A stretch of DNA of 64,000 bases from contig NZ_PPPU01000016.1 of the NCBI RefSeq assembly GCF_006483455.1, forward strand, positions 219,207 through 283,206. The letters run 5' to 3'. The notes under the pieces are model-generated. The model saw only the letters and a program-made list of their open reading frames with translations. It had not been told where the DNA came from and did not search any database. The DNA is from Methylomonas koyamae (GTDB taxonomy: Bacteria > Pseudomonadota > Gammaproteobacteria > Methylococcales > Methylomonadaceae). This document shows positions 1 to 9,567 of this stretch, piece by piece. The position numbers and the translations under genes are program-made. The first letter of the stretch is position 1. Each line of letters starts with the position of its first letter.

Positions 1-2348
1 GCCAAGTCGCGCAAGGCTTTCGGATCAACATCTTCAAGCTGCACCGCCAATACTTTCACTCCGTTGACCTCGACGGCCTGACTGGTCATCTCGTCACCGG
101 CCGAACTGGCCAGTTTGCCCTTGAGTTTTTCCAGCTCCTTTTCCAGATGGCGGGTTTTCTCCAACAACTGTTGCACCTTGTCGGCGGTCTTGTCCGGCGC
201 GGCTTTCAACAAGCCGGCGATACTCAACAAAGCCTGTTCGCGCTGGGCAATCCATTCCAACGCACCTTCGCCGGTTACCGCTTCGACGCGACGCACGCCG
301 GCGGCGACGCCGGTTTCGGTCACAATTTTCAGCAAACCGATGTCGCCGGTACGTTGCACATGAGTCCCACCGCAAAGCTCGGTGGAAAAATCGCCCATGG
401 TGAGAACGCGAACTTCGTCACCGTATTTTTCGCCGAACAAGGCCATCGCGCCGGCTTTGACCGCGTCATCCTTGGCCATGATTTGCGCGCAGACGGCGTT
501 ATTGGCGCGAATTTGTTCGTTGACCAAACGCTCGACCGCAGCAATTTGCTCGGCGGTCATCGGCTCGAAATGCGAGAAGTCGAAACGTAAACGCTCATTG
601 TTGACCTGCGAGCCTTTTTGCTGCACGTGCTCGCCCAACACGTTGCGCAAGGCGGCGTGCAACAAGTGAGTCGCCGAGTGATTGCGCTCGGTGGCTTTAC
701 GGATCTCGGCGTTGACGCTGACTTCGCAAGCCATGCCTTCGGCAATCACGCCTTTGACGACTTTGCCCTTGTGCAAAAACAACTGGCCGCCCTGCTTTTG
801 GGTGTCCGTGACTTCGAACGTGCCACCGGTGCATTCGATCAAGCCGCTGTCGCCGACCTGGCCGCCGGATTCGGCGTAGAATGGAGTTTGGTCCAGAATC
901 ACCACGCCTTCGTCGCCGGCTTCCAAGCTCTCGACCGGTTGGCCTTTTTTGAACAGGCCGATGACTTGCACCGAGCCGTCAAGATGCGAATAGCCGGTAA
1001 ATTCGGTAACGCTGTCGTGGCGTATGTCCTGGTCATAATCGGCCGCGAATTGGCCGCCGGCCCGAGCCCGGTCGCGCTGGGCGCTCATTTCCACTTCGAA
1101 GCCGGCGTGGTCCACGCTCAAGTTGTGCTCGCGCGCGAAGTCGGCGGTCAAATCCACCGGGAATCCGTAGGTGTCGTACAGCAAAAACACCACGTCGCCG
1201 GGTATGACATGGCCGTCCATCTTGGCGACGCAGTTCTCCAGGATTTTCATACCTTGGCCCAAGGTTTCGGCGAAGCGTTCTTCTTCCTTCTTCAAAACCC
1301 GCTCGACCTGATCCTGAGCCTTGGCTAGTTCAGGATAGGCTGCGCCCATCTCGGCAACTAGAGGTGCGACCAGTTTGTAGAAGAAGGTGTCCTGAATGCC
1401 CAAGCGGTAGCCGTGGCGGATCGCCCGACGCACGATGCGGCGCAACACGTAGCCGCGGCCTTCGTTGGACGGCAGCACACCGTCCGCCACCAAAAACGCG
1501 CAGGAGCGGATATGGTCGGCGATGACGCGCAAAGAGCTGTTGCTCAAATCACTGGTACCGGCCAACGCGGCGGCAGTTCTGACCAGATTTTGGAAGATGT
1601 CGATTTCGTAGTTGCTGTGCACGCCTTGCATCACGGCGGCGATGCGCTCCAGGCCCATGCCAGTGTCGACCGACGGCGCCGGTAATGGCGTCAGGTTGCC
1701 GTCCTTGTCGCGCTCGTATTGCATGAACACCAGATTCCAGATCTCGATGTAACGGTCGCCGTCATCGTCCGGGCTGCCGGGCGGGCCACCGGCCACATGC
1801 TCACCGTGGTCGTAGAAAATCTCGGTACAAGGACCGCACGGACCGACATCGCCCATCGACCAGAAATTGTCCTTGGCGCCGATGCGCGAGAAGCGGGTCG
1901 GATCGATTTTGACCTCTTCCAGCCAGATCGCCTCGGCTTCGGAATCCTCGTCGAACACCGTCACCCAGAGTTTGGACGGCGGAATGCCCATTTCTTTGGT
2001 CAAAAAGTCCCAGGCGAAATTGATCGCGTCGCGCTTGAAATAGTCGCCGAAGCTGAAGTTGCCCAGCATCTCGAAGAAGGTATGGTGGCGGGCGGTGTAA
2101 CCGACGTTCTCCAAATCGTTATGCTTGCCGCCGGCCCGCACGCAACGCTGGCTGGTCGCGGCGCGGTTAAAATCGACTTTCTCCCGGCCGAGGAACACGT
2201 CCTTGAACTGCACCATGCCGGCGTTGGTGAACAGCAAGGTCGGATCGTTGCCCGGCACCAAGCTGCTGGACGGACGCACGGCGTGGCCGCGCTGGCGGAA
2301 AAATTCCAAAAAGGCGGCGCGAATTTCGGCGCTGGTCATATGTTTCAT
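1..2348 (-). CDS. alaS: Alanine--tRNA ligase, 3' part outside the window
   Basis: Charges tRNA-Ala with alanine and edits mischarged Ser/Gly. The first 782 codons are visible in one open frame running off the left edge; the bacterial enzyme is about 870-880 residues, so roughly 90 residues of the C-terminal DHHA1/C-Ala region are missing. The N-terminus ([12 protein letters not shown]) is the class II AlaRS start. The editing-domain zinc motif HSATH is near position 670, with its partner CGGTH near 360. I chose the ATG at 2348; an in-frame ATG at 2339 is equally close to family N-termini. It lies just downstream of recX in the same direction, the usual recA-recX-alaS order. Confidence 0.95.
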   Translation of the reverse strand, partial: MKHMTSAEIRAAFLEFFRQRGHAVRPSSSLVPGNDPTLLFTNAGMVQFKDVFLGREKVDFNRAATSQRCVRAGGKHNDLENVGYTARHHTFFEMLGNFSFGDYFKRDAINFAWDFLTKEMGIPPSKLWVTVFDEDSEAEAIWLEEVKIDPTRFSRIGAKDNFWSMGDVGPCGPCTEIFYDHGEHVAGGPPGSPDDDGDRYIEIWNLVFMQYERDKDGNLTPLPAPSVDTGMGLERIAAVMQGVHSNYEIDIFQNLVRTAAALAGTSDLSNSSLRVIADHIRSCAFLVADGVLPSNEGRGYVLRRIVRRAIRHGYRLGIQDTFFYKLVAPLVAEMGAAYPELAKAQDQVERVLKKEEERFAETLGQGMKILENCVAKMDGHVIPGDVVFLLYDTYGFPVDLTADFAREHNLSVDHAGFEVEMSAQRDRARAGGQFAADYDQDIRHDSVTEFTGYSHLDGSVQVIGLFKKGQPVESLEAGDEGVVILDQTPFYAESGGQVGDSGLIECTGGTFEVTDTQKQGGQLFLHKGKVVKGVIAEGMACEVSVNAEIRKATERNHSATHLLHAALRNVLGEHVQQKGSQVNNERLRFDFSHFEPMTAEQIAAVERLVNEQIRANNAVCAQIMAKDDAVKAGAMALFGEKYGDEVRVLTMGDFSTELCGGTHVQRTGDIGLLKIVTETGVAAGVRRVEAVTGEGALEWIAQREQALLSIAGLLKAAPDKTADKVQQLLEKTRHLEKELEKLKGKLASSAGDEMTSQAVEVNGVKVLAVQLEDVDPKALRDL

Positions 2349-2439
2349 GGGTTTACTTCAGTTGTTTTCTAATCCATAACAAACTCGGCCTTGGCCACGC
2401 CAGAGCCACCAAACCGGATACAGCGCTGAACCGAAAGGA

Positions 2440-2937
2440 TCAGCCCGACCGAGATAACTTGATTTTTAATGCGGCAAACACCTGCTTGATCGTCTCGCCG
2501 CTAAAGCCGCGCTGCTGCATAAACCGGCTGCGCTTGGCCCATTCGTTTGGCGGCAAGGCCTTTTCGTCGCCGTATTTACCCGCATAAACGTCTAAGGCCA
2601 AATTCAGCCAGCCGCCCTGCTCTTCGGCTTGCGCGTCCAAATCGACGCCGCTGATGCCGCGCTGCTGCAATTCGTAGGCGATGCGGATCGGGCCGTAGCC
2701 TTTACCGATGCGGTCGCGGACGTAACATTCGGCGTAGCGGTCGTCGTTTTGCCAATTCTGCTCGGTCAGCGCATCGATAACCGGATTAACTTCTTCGCGC
2801 TCGAAGCCGCGCAAGGCCAACTTATCCAGCAACTCGCGGCGGCTATGCTCGCGCCGCGCCAACAATCTCAGACAAATCTCTTCGATTTGCCGGCCGCGCT
2901 CATTCGCCGTCGTTGAACTCGGGGTCTTCGTCTTCAT
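2440..2937 (-). CDS. recX: Regulatory protein RecX
   Basis: RecX binds RecA filaments and limits their growth, damping recombination and SOS signalling. The protein is 165 aa, normal for the family, with three-helix repeats: [16 protein letters not shown] early, the [20 protein letters not shown] block in the middle and a [11 protein letters not shown] block near the end. The ATG at 2937 overlaps the recA 3' end by 38 bp in another frame, so recX is translated from the recA message. No later ATG would retain the first repeat. Confidence 0.93.
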   Translation of the reverse strand: MKTKTPSSTTANERGRQIEEICLRLLARREHSRRELLDKLALRGFEREEVNPVIDALTEQNWQNDDRYAECYVRDRIGKGYGPIRIAYELQQRGISGVDLDAQAEEQGGWLNLALDVYAGKYGDEKALPPNEWAKRSRFMQQRGFSGETIKQVFAALKIKLSRSG

Positions 2938-3949
2938 GGGCCGGAGCGGTCGTCACTCTGCTGGCGAAGGCTTTCTCGCGAATGGCTTTTTCCAGCTCGG
3001 CGGCGATTTCCGGGTGCTCGCGCAAATACTGCTTGGCGTTATCCTTGCCCTGGCCGATTTTGTCGTTGTTGTAGCTGTACCAGGAACCGGACTTTTGCAC
3101 GAAGCCGAATTCGACGCCCAAGTCGACCAATTCGCCAAGGAATGACACGCCCTCACCGTACAGAATTTCGAAGTCGGCCTGCTTGAACGGCGGTGCGACT
3201 TTGTTCTTGACGATCTTGACCCGGGTTTCGTTGCCGATCACCTCGTCGCCTTTCTTGATCGCGCCGATGCGGCGAATGTCCATCCTGACCGAGGCATAGA
3301 ATTTCAACGCGTTACCGCCGGTGGTAGTTTCCGGATTGCCGAACATCACGCCGATTTTCATCCGCAACTGGTTGATGAAGATCACCAGCGTGTTGGAACG
3401 TTTGATGTTGGCGGTCAGTTTACGCAAGGCCTGCGACATCAAACGGGCTTGCAGGCCCATGTGCGAGTCACCCATGTCGCCTTCGATTTCGGCTTTCGGT
3501 GTCAGCGCCGCCACCGAGTCGATGACGACGATGTCGACCGCGCCGGAACGGACCAGCATGTCGGTGATTTCCAGGGCCTGCTCGCCGGTATCCGGTTGCG
3601 ACACCAGCAGGTCGTCGATATTGACGCCGATCTTTTGCGCATATACCGGGTCCAGCGCGTGCTCGGCGTCAACGAAGGCCGCGGTGCCGCCCAATTTCTG
3701 CATCTGGGCGATGGTTTGCAGCGTCAACGTGGTTTTACCGGACGATTCGGGACCGTAGATTTCGATGATCCGGCCACGCGGCAAACCGCCGCAACCCAGA
3801 GCGATGTCGACGGACAAGGAGCCGGTAGACACCACTTCGATGTCGCGGGTCGCGGCGACGTCGCCCATGCGCATGACCGAGCCCTTGCCGAATTGTTTTT
3901 CGATTTGCATCAACGCGGCGCCGAGAGCCTTTTTCTTGTTTTCGTCCAT
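2900..3949 (-). CDS. recA: Recombinase RecA
   Basis: DNA-dependent ATPase that forms filaments on single-stranded DNA, drives strand exchange and stimulates LexA-type self-cleavage. The 349-aa protein has Walker A GPESSGKT at residues 66-73, the same position as in E. coli, a conserved core and an acidic C-terminal tail ending [11 protein letters not shown]. It is first in the recA-recX-alaS run and has a promoter-like element about 40 bp upstream. I do not see a CTGT-N8-ACAG type LexA box in the 70 bp before it. Confidence 0.99.
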   Translation of the reverse strand: MDENKKKALGAALMQIEKQFGKGSVMRMGDVAATRDIEVVSTGSLSVDIALGCGGLPRGRIIEIYGPESSGKTTLTLQTIAQMQKLGGTAAFVDAEHALDPVYAQKIGVNIDDLLVSQPDTGEQALEITDMLVRSGAVDIVVIDSVAALTPKAEIEGDMGDSHMGLQARLMSQALRKLTANIKRSNTLVIFINQLRMKIGVMFGNPETTTGGNALKFYASVRMDIRRIGAIKKGDEVIGNETRVKIVKNKVAPPFKQADFEILYGEGVSFLGELVDLGVEFGFVQKSGSWYSYNNDKIGQGKDNAKQYLREHPEIAAELEKAIREKAFASRVTTAPAHEDEDPEFNDGE

Positions 3950-3986
3950 ATCCTACCTACTGTTGTCTGCCCGGTGAAAACGCGGC

Positions 3987-4015
3987 ATTATCCCATAGAG
4001 GCCGGCCGTGAAACA
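3987..4015 (-). promoter_or_regulatory. recA: Probable recA promoter
   Basis: Read on the minus strand: a -35-like TGTTTC (4010-4015), 17 bp spacer, then TGGGATAAT, an extended -10 with GATAAT at 3987-3992. It sits between the cobB stop codon and the recA start. No LexA-type palindrome overlaps it. This is pattern matching only. Confidence 0.5.
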
Positions 4016-4019
4016 GTTT

Positions 4020-5333
4020 TTATCGGCCGGATTGCCGGAAAAAACCGGCCGCCGCGCGCGGGTTGAACGGGAAATACAGGTGGAGATAAGACGCCTGCAA
4101 AGCGCCGTCGCGAAAAAACCCTTCACCATGGCCGAAACTGCGTAGCGGCTGCGAAATCTGCAGCGGCTGCAGTTCGGTTTCCAGGGTCGAAAAATGAAAA
4201 CTGTGACCACGGATCTCGCCTTCCGGCAAGGTCAGACTGTGCATGCCCAGGTTTGCCAGCCGGCTCTGCATCGTCGCCCGGCCGGGCAACAAACCGGCCA
4301 TCTCGGCGGCCTGGCCCTGCTTGTCGGCCAGACTTTCCAGCAAATACAGAAAGCCGCCGCATTCGGCGTAAATCGCTTTGCCCAGACCATGGTGCTCGCG
4401 CAAGGCACGCTTCATCGGCAAATTCCCGGCCAGCGCCGACAAATGCAGCTCCGGATAGCCGCCCGGCAAATACAGACTATCGACCTCCGGCAACGCCGAG
4501 TCGGCCAACGGCGAGAAGAACGCCAACTCGGCGCCCATCGCCAACAGACAATCCAGATTGGCTTGATAAATAAACGAAAACGCCGCATCCCGCGCGACGC
4601 CAATCCGCAACCCGGCCAGCAGTTGCGGCAGCGGCTCGCCGCGGACCGCCTCGAATCGCACCGGTTGCGGCAACCGGCACGGGCCGAAGCCGTTCAGCAA
4701 TTCGGCGGCTCGCGCCAAGCGGGCGGAAAGGTCGCCGATTTCGTCGGCTTGCAGCAAGCCCAGATGGCGCGAAGGCAGTCCGATGGCATCGTCGCGGGCG
4801 ACCGCGGCCAGCATCGGCATGTCCGGAGGCAAGGCTTCCTGTAACAGCTTGGCATGGCCGGCACTGCCGACTTTGTTGGCGATGACGCCGGCAAACGGCA
4901 ATTCCGGCCGGTAGCTGGCCAACCCATGGGCGACCGCGGCGAAGGTTTGCGCCATGCCTTGAGCATCGATTACCGCCGCCACCGGCACGCCCAGCGTCTG
5001 GGCCAAATCGGCGCTGCTGCTGTCGCCGTCGAACAGGCCCATCACACCCTCGATCAAGATCAAATCGGCTGCCCCGGCGGCACGGTAGAGCAACTCGCGG
5101 CAATGGCTCTCGCCCATCATCCACAAATCCAGTTGGTAAACCGGATGACCGGAGGCGAACGCCAATATCTGCGGATCGATGAAATCGGGGCCGGTTTTGC
5201 ACACCCGCACCCGCAGACCCTGGCTGCGGAAATGGTAAGCCAGCGCGGCGGCGATGGTGGTTTTACCTTGGCCCGAAGCCGGCGCAGCGATCAGCATTGC
5301 CGGGCAGGCCAAGGAGTTTTGCAAGGATGTCAT
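4020..5333 (-). CDS. cobB: Cobyrinate a,c-diamide synthase
   Basis: Amidates the a and c carboxylates of cobyrinic (or hydrogenobyrinic) acid, using glutamine and ATP, in cobalamin synthesis. The 437-aa protein has an N-terminal P-loop APASGQGKTT (17-26) of the dethiobiotin-synthetase-like fold and a C-terminal class I glutamine amidotransferase domain with nucleophile C325 in YAECGG and the catalytic His at 418 in YLHLYF. Both active sites look intact. It stands alone: no other corrin-ring gene is in the window, so the rest of the pathway must be elsewhere if present. CbiA is an alternative name, depending on an aerobic or anaerobic pathway, which this window cannot decide. Confidence 0.93.
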   Translation of the reverse strand: MTSLQNSLACPAMLIAAPASGQGKTTIAAALAYHFRSQGLRVRVCKTGPDFIDPQILAFASGHPVYQLDLWMMGESHCRELLYRAAGAADLILIEGVMGLFDGDSSSADLAQTLGVPVAAVIDAQGMAQTFAAVAHGLASYRPELPFAGVIANKVGSAGHAKLLQEALPPDMPMLAAVARDDAIGLPSRHLGLLQADEIGDLSARLARAAELLNGFGPCRLPQPVRFEAVRGEPLPQLLAGLRIGVARDAAFSFIYQANLDCLLAMGAELAFFSPLADSALPEVDSLYLPGGYPELHLSALAGNLPMKRALREHHGLGKAIYAECGGFLYLLESLADKQGQAAEMAGLLPGRATMQSRLANLGMHSLTLPEGEIRGHSFHFSTLETELQPLQISQPLRSFGHGEGFFRDGALQASYLHLYFPFNPRAAAGFFRQSGR

Positions 5334-5394
5334 GATGAAAACGAGAGTAGCCGACCGGCGGATTGACGCCGGCCGGGCGCTTAAAAGCGCGGGA

Positions 5395-6492
5395 TCAGGA
5401 AGCCGCCAGCATATTGTCCAGCGCCTGCTTGGCCAGCGCGGCCTGTTCGGCAGCTACGGCGACTTGGTTGACGACATGGCCGGCGGCCAAATTCTCCAGG
5501 ACCCAGCACAAATGCTGCGGATCGGTGCGGAACATGGTCGAGCACATGCTCAAGGTCGGCGCCATGAAATGCACGCTTTTGCCTTGGGCCTTGCACTCCT
5601 GGGCCAGACGGTTGACCAGATTCAGTTCGGTGGCCACCAGCCAGCGGGTATTGGCTTCGGCTTCGCGGACAATCTTCAGAATCATCTCGGTTGAACCGAT
5701 GTGATCCGATTTTTCGCAGACTTCGAAACAAGCCTCCGGATGGGAAATGACGATAGTTTCCGGATGTTTAGCCTTGAAATTGTCGATTTGCTCCGGCTGA
5801 AATGCCTGATGCACCGAGCAATGGCCTTTCCAGAGGATAATCTTGGCGTCGCGGATTTGCTGCTCGGTCAAACCGCCTTGGGGTTTGTTGAAGTCCCAGG
5901 TCACCATCTGTGCCAACGGGATACCCATCCGAAAACCGGTATTGCGGCCCAAATGCTGGTCCGGGAAGAACAACACTTTCTCGCGGCGGGCAAAACTCCA
6001 GTTCAGGATTTTCTGAGCATTGGACGAGGTACAGACGATACCGCCGTGTTGGCCGCAAAACGCTTTCAAATCGGCGGCGGAGTTAATATAGGTGACGGGC
6101 GTGACCGAATTTTCGACGTCGATGATCTTGGCCAACTCATCCCAGCATTGTTGGACTTTGACTTTGTTGGCCATATCGGCCATCGAGCAACCGGCCGCCA
6201 TGTCCGGCAGAATTGCGATTTGTTCCGGCCGCGACAGAATGTCGGCGACCTCGGCCATGAAATGGACGCCGCAAAATACGATGTATTCAGCCTCGGATTG
6301 GGCGGCTTCGCGCGACAGTTTCAAAGAATCGCCGTAAATATCGGCGTGCTTGAACACCTCATCGCGCTGGTAATGGTGGCCCAGAATAATGCAGCGTTTG
6401 CCGAGTTTGGCTTTGGCGGCGGCTATCCGCTCATCACACTCGGCGTCGTCCAGTAAGGCATAATCGTGGATCGGTAAAGCAGCGGCTGTCAT
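5395..6492 (-). CDS. nadA: Quinolinate synthase NadA
   Basis: Condenses iminoaspartate with dihydroxyacetone phosphate to quinolinate, the second step of de novo NAD synthesis, using a 4Fe-4S cluster. Three cluster cysteines are visible in FCGVHFMAE, IVCTSSNAQ and MCSTMFRTDP, the pattern of the E. coli enzyme. I start at the ATG at 6492 (365 aa, starting MTAAALPIHDY); the frame stays open upstream to 6696 but that extension is not family sequence. NadB and NadC are not adjacent. Confidence 0.97.
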   Translation of the reverse strand: MTAAALPIHDYALLDDAECDERIAAAKAKLGKRCIILGHHYQRDEVFKHADIYGDSLKLSREAAQSEAEYIVFCGVHFMAEVADILSRPEQIAILPDMAAGCSMADMANKVKVQQCWDELAKIIDVENSVTPVTYINSAADLKAFCGQHGGIVCTSSNAQKILNWSFARREKVLFFPDQHLGRNTGFRMGIPLAQMVTWDFNKPQGGLTEQQIRDAKIILWKGHCSVHQAFQPEQIDNFKAKHPETIVISHPEACFEVCEKSDHIGSTEMILKIVREAEANTRWLVATELNLVNRLAQECKAQGKSVHFMAPTLSMCSTMFRTDPQHLCWVLENLAAGHVVNQVAVAAEQAALAKQALDNMLAAS

Positions 6493-6556
6493 GTAATCGT
6501 TACCTGGCAATGAAAGACGCGCCATTGTAGCGCCAAGCCGCTGTTTTCGATACCGC

Positions 6557-6955
6557 TTAGCCGGTCTGCAAAGCGAAGCGCAATAAAGTCCAGGCGATCC
6601 AGCCGAATCCCAAGGTCGTTGCGATAAAACTGAGCAGCGAATAAATCCGCCACACCGGCTTGGCCCAGAAATCGGGATCGAAAGCCGCAACCACAAATAC
6701 GCCGGGATTGGTCATGCCGCCGATCACGACCAGCCAACATGCCGCCACCGGTAACTGCACTTTGGTTGCGTAAAAGCCGAGACAGAACAGCGCCATCAAC
6801 GCAAAATCGACGTGAGCGCGAATCATGGTTTTGTAGTCCTTCAGGAACACGCCGTCGATGCCGGGAACCGGGAACCATTTGGCAAAAGTCATCAGCCAAG
6901 CCGACATTAAAATTGCGGCAATCATAAGTGCCGCACCGACCAGTAATATTTCCAT
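6557..6955 (-). CDS. Small four-helix integral membrane protein, unknown
   Basis: 132 aa and strongly hydrophobic, with four likely membrane segments: about 3-25, 47-66, 70-92 and 105-126. The loop between the first two holds a FPVPGIDGVFLKDYKTMIRAH stretch with charged residues that may be functional. I do not recognise the family. It lies 64 bp downstream of the nadA start on the same strand and 43 bp upstream of the DUF2780 gene's end, so the order gives no clear functional hint. Confidence 0.7.
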   Translation of the reverse strand: MEILLVGAALMIAAILMSAWLMTFAKWFPVPGIDGVFLKDYKTMIRAHVDFALMALFCLGFYATKVQLPVAACWLVVIGGMTNPGVFVVAAFDPDFWAKPVWRIYSLLSFIATTLGFGWIAWTLLRFALQTG

Positions 6956-6998
6956 GTTGTTATTTTTTTGTCTGAATCAAAGGCCGCCTAGCGGGGTC

Positions 6999-7568
6999 TC
7001 AATGCAAAGCCTGTTGCAACAGGTTCATGGTGCCGGATCCGCCCTGGTTTTGCACATACTGTAATACGACGGGCAAAAACTGGCTGACCATGGATGGGTT
7101 CATGCCCAAGGACTGAAACGAGCCGGCCAAAGCCGCCAAACTGCCCAAGGCATTGTTTTGACCACCCAACAGACTGCCGGCGGCACCCAATAAACCGCTA
7201 TTGCTGCCGGCTGGCGGCAGTTGCGGCGCCGACGACAGGTAGCCGTCCATGCCGGGAACGCTACCGCTCAACTGAGAAAAATCGGCGGGATTCATGCGTT
7301 GTTGCGCCACCGAAAAGATCGAGCCGACGCCACCCAAAGCCTGCTGCGGACTGATGCCCAATTTTCCGACCAGCAAATTGATCAAACTCGCTTCGTTGCC
7401 TGTACCGGTAACGGCAGAGCCCAGTGCGCCGACCGCAGCCGGCGCTTGTTGCGCAACCGCATTTTGCGCCCCACCCAAGCCGAAAATCTGACCGGCCTCC
7501 TGTGCCGGCACACTCGCGCTTAAGCAGCACAGCGCGATCGTCGTGACATACCCGTGTAAGTTTTTCAT
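6999..7568 (-). CDS. Secreted DUF2780 (VcgC/VcgE-like) protein
   Basis: 189 aa with a signal peptide ending near SVPAQEAG (about residue 23). The middle carries the DUF2780 pattern: LVGKLGISPQQALGGVGSIF followed by a PADFSQLSGSVPGMD block, and a Gly/Ala/Leu-rich C-terminal half. The family is widespread in gammaproteobacteria and has no assigned function. The protein is probably periplasmic or extracellular. It is the last gene read leftwards before the divergent ZIP transporter. Confidence 0.8.
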   Translation of the reverse strand: MKNLHGYVTTIALCCLSASVPAQEAGQIFGLGGAQNAVAQQAPAAVGALGSAVTGTGNEASLINLLVGKLGISPQQALGGVGSIFSVAQQRMNPADFSQLSGSVPGMDGYLSSAPQLPPAGSNSGLLGAAGSLLGGQNNALGSLAALAGSFQSLGMNPSMVSQFLPVVLQYVQNQGGSGTMNLLQQALH

Positions 7569-7819
7569 AGTAGAGATACCCTGTTTTGCCTCAGTTTGCG
7601 AATAGACGTCCCGATCCGGCGTACTCAGCCGCTACCCAACGTGCCGGTTGGAACTTTAAATCGAAACCTTAGCCCCTGGCAACCGACAGCGTTCTGGGGT
7701 ACTAAACTTGTTCGGCTATGGCACCACCGTATCGACCAGGTAGTACCTGTCCAAACCGCATGCGCGATGGTCTCCGAACGGATTCCCGGCAAACGGTACT
7801 TAAGCTTACACTTAATAAG

Positions 7820-7825
7820 TATAAT
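7820..7825 (+). promoter_or_regulatory. -10 element, probable ZIP gene promoter
   Basis: A perfect TATAAT lies 35 bp before the ZIP start codon in the 292-bp gap between the divergent DUF2780 and ZIP genes. The -35 region upstream is poor (TACTTA at 17 bp). The rest of the gap shows nothing else I can support. Confidence 0.45.
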
Positions 7826-7860
7826 CGCCGGCTTGGCCTAACCATCGATCGGGTAACGAT

Positions 7861-8790
7861 ATGCAGAATATTCAAAAAACACTGGAAGACTACTATCTCC
7901 GCTTGCAAGCCCACCCCAAATACCTGCAGGTCATGACTTTGCCGACCTTGCAACGTTGGGGGGTATTGGTCGGCCTGTTCCTGGCATCGCAAATTCTGGT
8001 ATTCGGCAGCCTCTACCTCATTTTCGGCAAAATCGTCGTGATCGGCTTTCTCGCCAGCGTACTGGCCGGCTGCGCCACCGGCGTCGGCGCCCTGCCGGCC
8101 CTGTTTTTTAAAGACATTTCCGACCGCTTATTCAATAGTCTGCTCGGTGCCGCCGCCGGCGTCATGTTGGCCGCGACCGCATTTTCGCTGCTGGTGCCCG
8201 GCATGGAATACGGCGAACAAGTCTGGCCCGGCAAAGGTTTGTGGGTCGTCTCGGCCGGTATGCTGATCGGCGCCCTGTTCTTGCATTTCGCCGACAGCCG
8301 CCTGCCGCATCTGCATTTCGATTCGGTCAGCGACCATTCCTTGGATTCGCTTCAAAAAATCTCGCTGTTCATCATCGCCATCACCATCCATAACTTCCCG
8401 GAAGGCATGTCGGTCGGGGTCAGCTTTGGTTCCGGCGATTTGAACAACGGCTTGGTGCTGTCCATCGCGATCGCCTTGCAAAACCTGCCGGAAGGTTTGG
8501 CGGTGGCTCTGCCGCTGGTGGGCCTGGGCTACGATAAATGGAAAGCGGTCGGAATTGCCACCTTGACCGGCCTGGTCGAGCCGGTCGGCGGTTTGCTGGG
8601 AATCACGATGGTCACACTGTTTTCGTCGATCCTGCCGATCGCCATGGGTTTCGCCGCCGGCGCCATGCTGTTCGTGATCAGCGAAGAAATCATCCCGGAA
8701 ACCCACTCCAAGGGCCGTTCCCGCATCGCCACCTTCTCGCTGATGTTCGGTTTCATCGTGATGATGGTATTGGACAGGCTGCTGGTCTAG
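7861..8790 (+). CDS. ZIP family divalent metal transporter
   Basis: 309-aa inner membrane permease likely importing zinc or related divalent metals into the cytoplasm. About eight hydrophobic segments are visible. Metal-site motifs of transmembrane helices 4 and 5 are clear: HNFPEG at 177-182 and QNLPEG at 207-212. A His-containing stretch (RLPHLHFDSVSDH, 148-159) lies in the cytoplasmic loop before helix 4. The N-terminal 35 residues are a hydrophilic extension. The next gene, 81 bp on, encodes an unrelated exporter-type metal protein. Substrate cannot be told from sequence alone. Confidence 0.9.
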   Translation: MQNIQKTLEDYYLRLQAHPKYLQVMTLPTLQRWGVLVGLFLASQILVFGSLYLIFGKIVVIGFLASVLAGCATGVGALPALFFKDISDRLFNSLLGAAAGVMLAATAFSLLVPGMEYGEQVWPGKGLWVVSAGMLIGALFLHFADSRLPHLHFDSVSDHSLDSLQKISLFIIAITIHNFPEGMSVGVSFGSGDLNNGLVLSIAIALQNLPEGLAVALPLVGLGYDKWKAVGIATLTGLVEPVGGLLGITMVTLFSSILPIAMGFAAGAMLFVISEEIIPETHSKGRSRIATFSLMFGFIVMMVLDRLLV

Positions 8791-8810
8791 CCGACACTTT
8801 CGACCCAACC

Positions 8811-8839
8811 GCCCGCCTTACAGATCAAAACCGGCGGGC
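8811..8839 (+). terminator. Hairpin after the ZIP gene, possible weak terminator
   Basis: A 7-bp GC-rich stem GCCCGCC/GGCGGGC encloses a 15-nt loop, 21 bp after the ZIP stop codon. It is followed only by a broken T-rich stretch, so termination would be partial and the downstream GDT1-type gene may still be co-transcribed. Confidence 0.35.
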
Positions 8840-8871
8840 CTGCCTTTGTCTTTCTCGAAAACACCGGATCC

Positions 8872-9528
8872 ATGGACTATATCTCCCAGCTACTTGGTCA
8901 ACTTCAAGCCATCAGCCCAGCCGAACTTCTGACCACCGGCGGCACCAGCTTTGCACTGATCGCCGCCGCCGAAATCGGCGATAAAAGCCAACTGGTTTGC
9001 ATGACGCTGGCGTCGCGCCACCGGCCGGCACCGGTACTGTGGGGCGCGATCGCGGCATTCATGCTGTTGAATACGTTGGCCGTGGTATTCGGCACAGCGA
9101 TCGCGAACTGGCTGCCGGACTATGCCGTCGCGGCCAGTGTCGCGCTGTTATTCGCGGTGTTCGGCATTCACGCCCTGTGCAATGGCGACGATGACGAAGA
9201 CGCACAGGATGTTGCCGAAAAAAGCGGTCACGGCATTTTCTTCACCACCTTCTTGTTGATCACGGTCGCCGAATTCGGCGACAAGACGCAATTGGCTGTG
9301 GTCGCCTTCAGCAGTACCGCACAACCCGCTGCCGTTTGGTTAGGGTCCACCTTGGCATTGAGTTTTACATCCGCGCTCGGCGTATTGGCCGGCCGTACCG
9401 TACTGCAACGTATCCCGCTTAGCCTGTTGCATAAAGTCAGCGGCCTGCTTTTTCTGGGATTGGCCGCCGCCGCCGGCTACAAAACCTATCTTAGCCTGGC
9501 TGCAGCCGGACTGATTCCAACCCTCTGA
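8872..9528 (+). CDS. TMEM165/GDT1 family (UPF0016) cation exporter, MneA-like
   Basis: 218 aa with two homologous halves of three membrane helices each. Each half carries the signature E-x-G-D-K-[TS]: EIGDKS at 34-39 and EFGDKT at 134-139. A short acidic loop (GDDDEDAQD, 105-113) separates the halves. Characterised bacterial members export manganese (Vibrio MneA type), while eukaryotic relatives move Ca/Mn into the secretory pathway. Export of Mn from the cytoplasm is the best guess. It follows the ZIP transporter, giving an importer-exporter pair. Confidence 0.88.
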   Translation: MDYISQLLGQLQAISPAELLTTGGTSFALIAAAEIGDKSQLVCMTLASRHRPAPVLWGAIAAFMLLNTLAVVFGTAIANWLPDYAVAASVALLFAVFGIHALCNGDDDEDAQDVAEKSGHGIFFTTFLLITVAEFGDKTQLAVVAFSSTAQPAAVWLGSTLALSFTSALGVLAGRTVLQRIPLSLLHKVSGLLFLGLAAAAGYKTYLSLAAAGLIPTL

Positions 9529-9567
9529 ACCGGTTTGTCGAATATATCCGCCTCAACGGCTTTGGTA

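Noticed and set aside
5355..5372. Hairpin CCGGCG-GATTGA-CGCCGG between cobB and nadA
   Set aside because: No T-run and only 6 bp; common by chance at this GC content.
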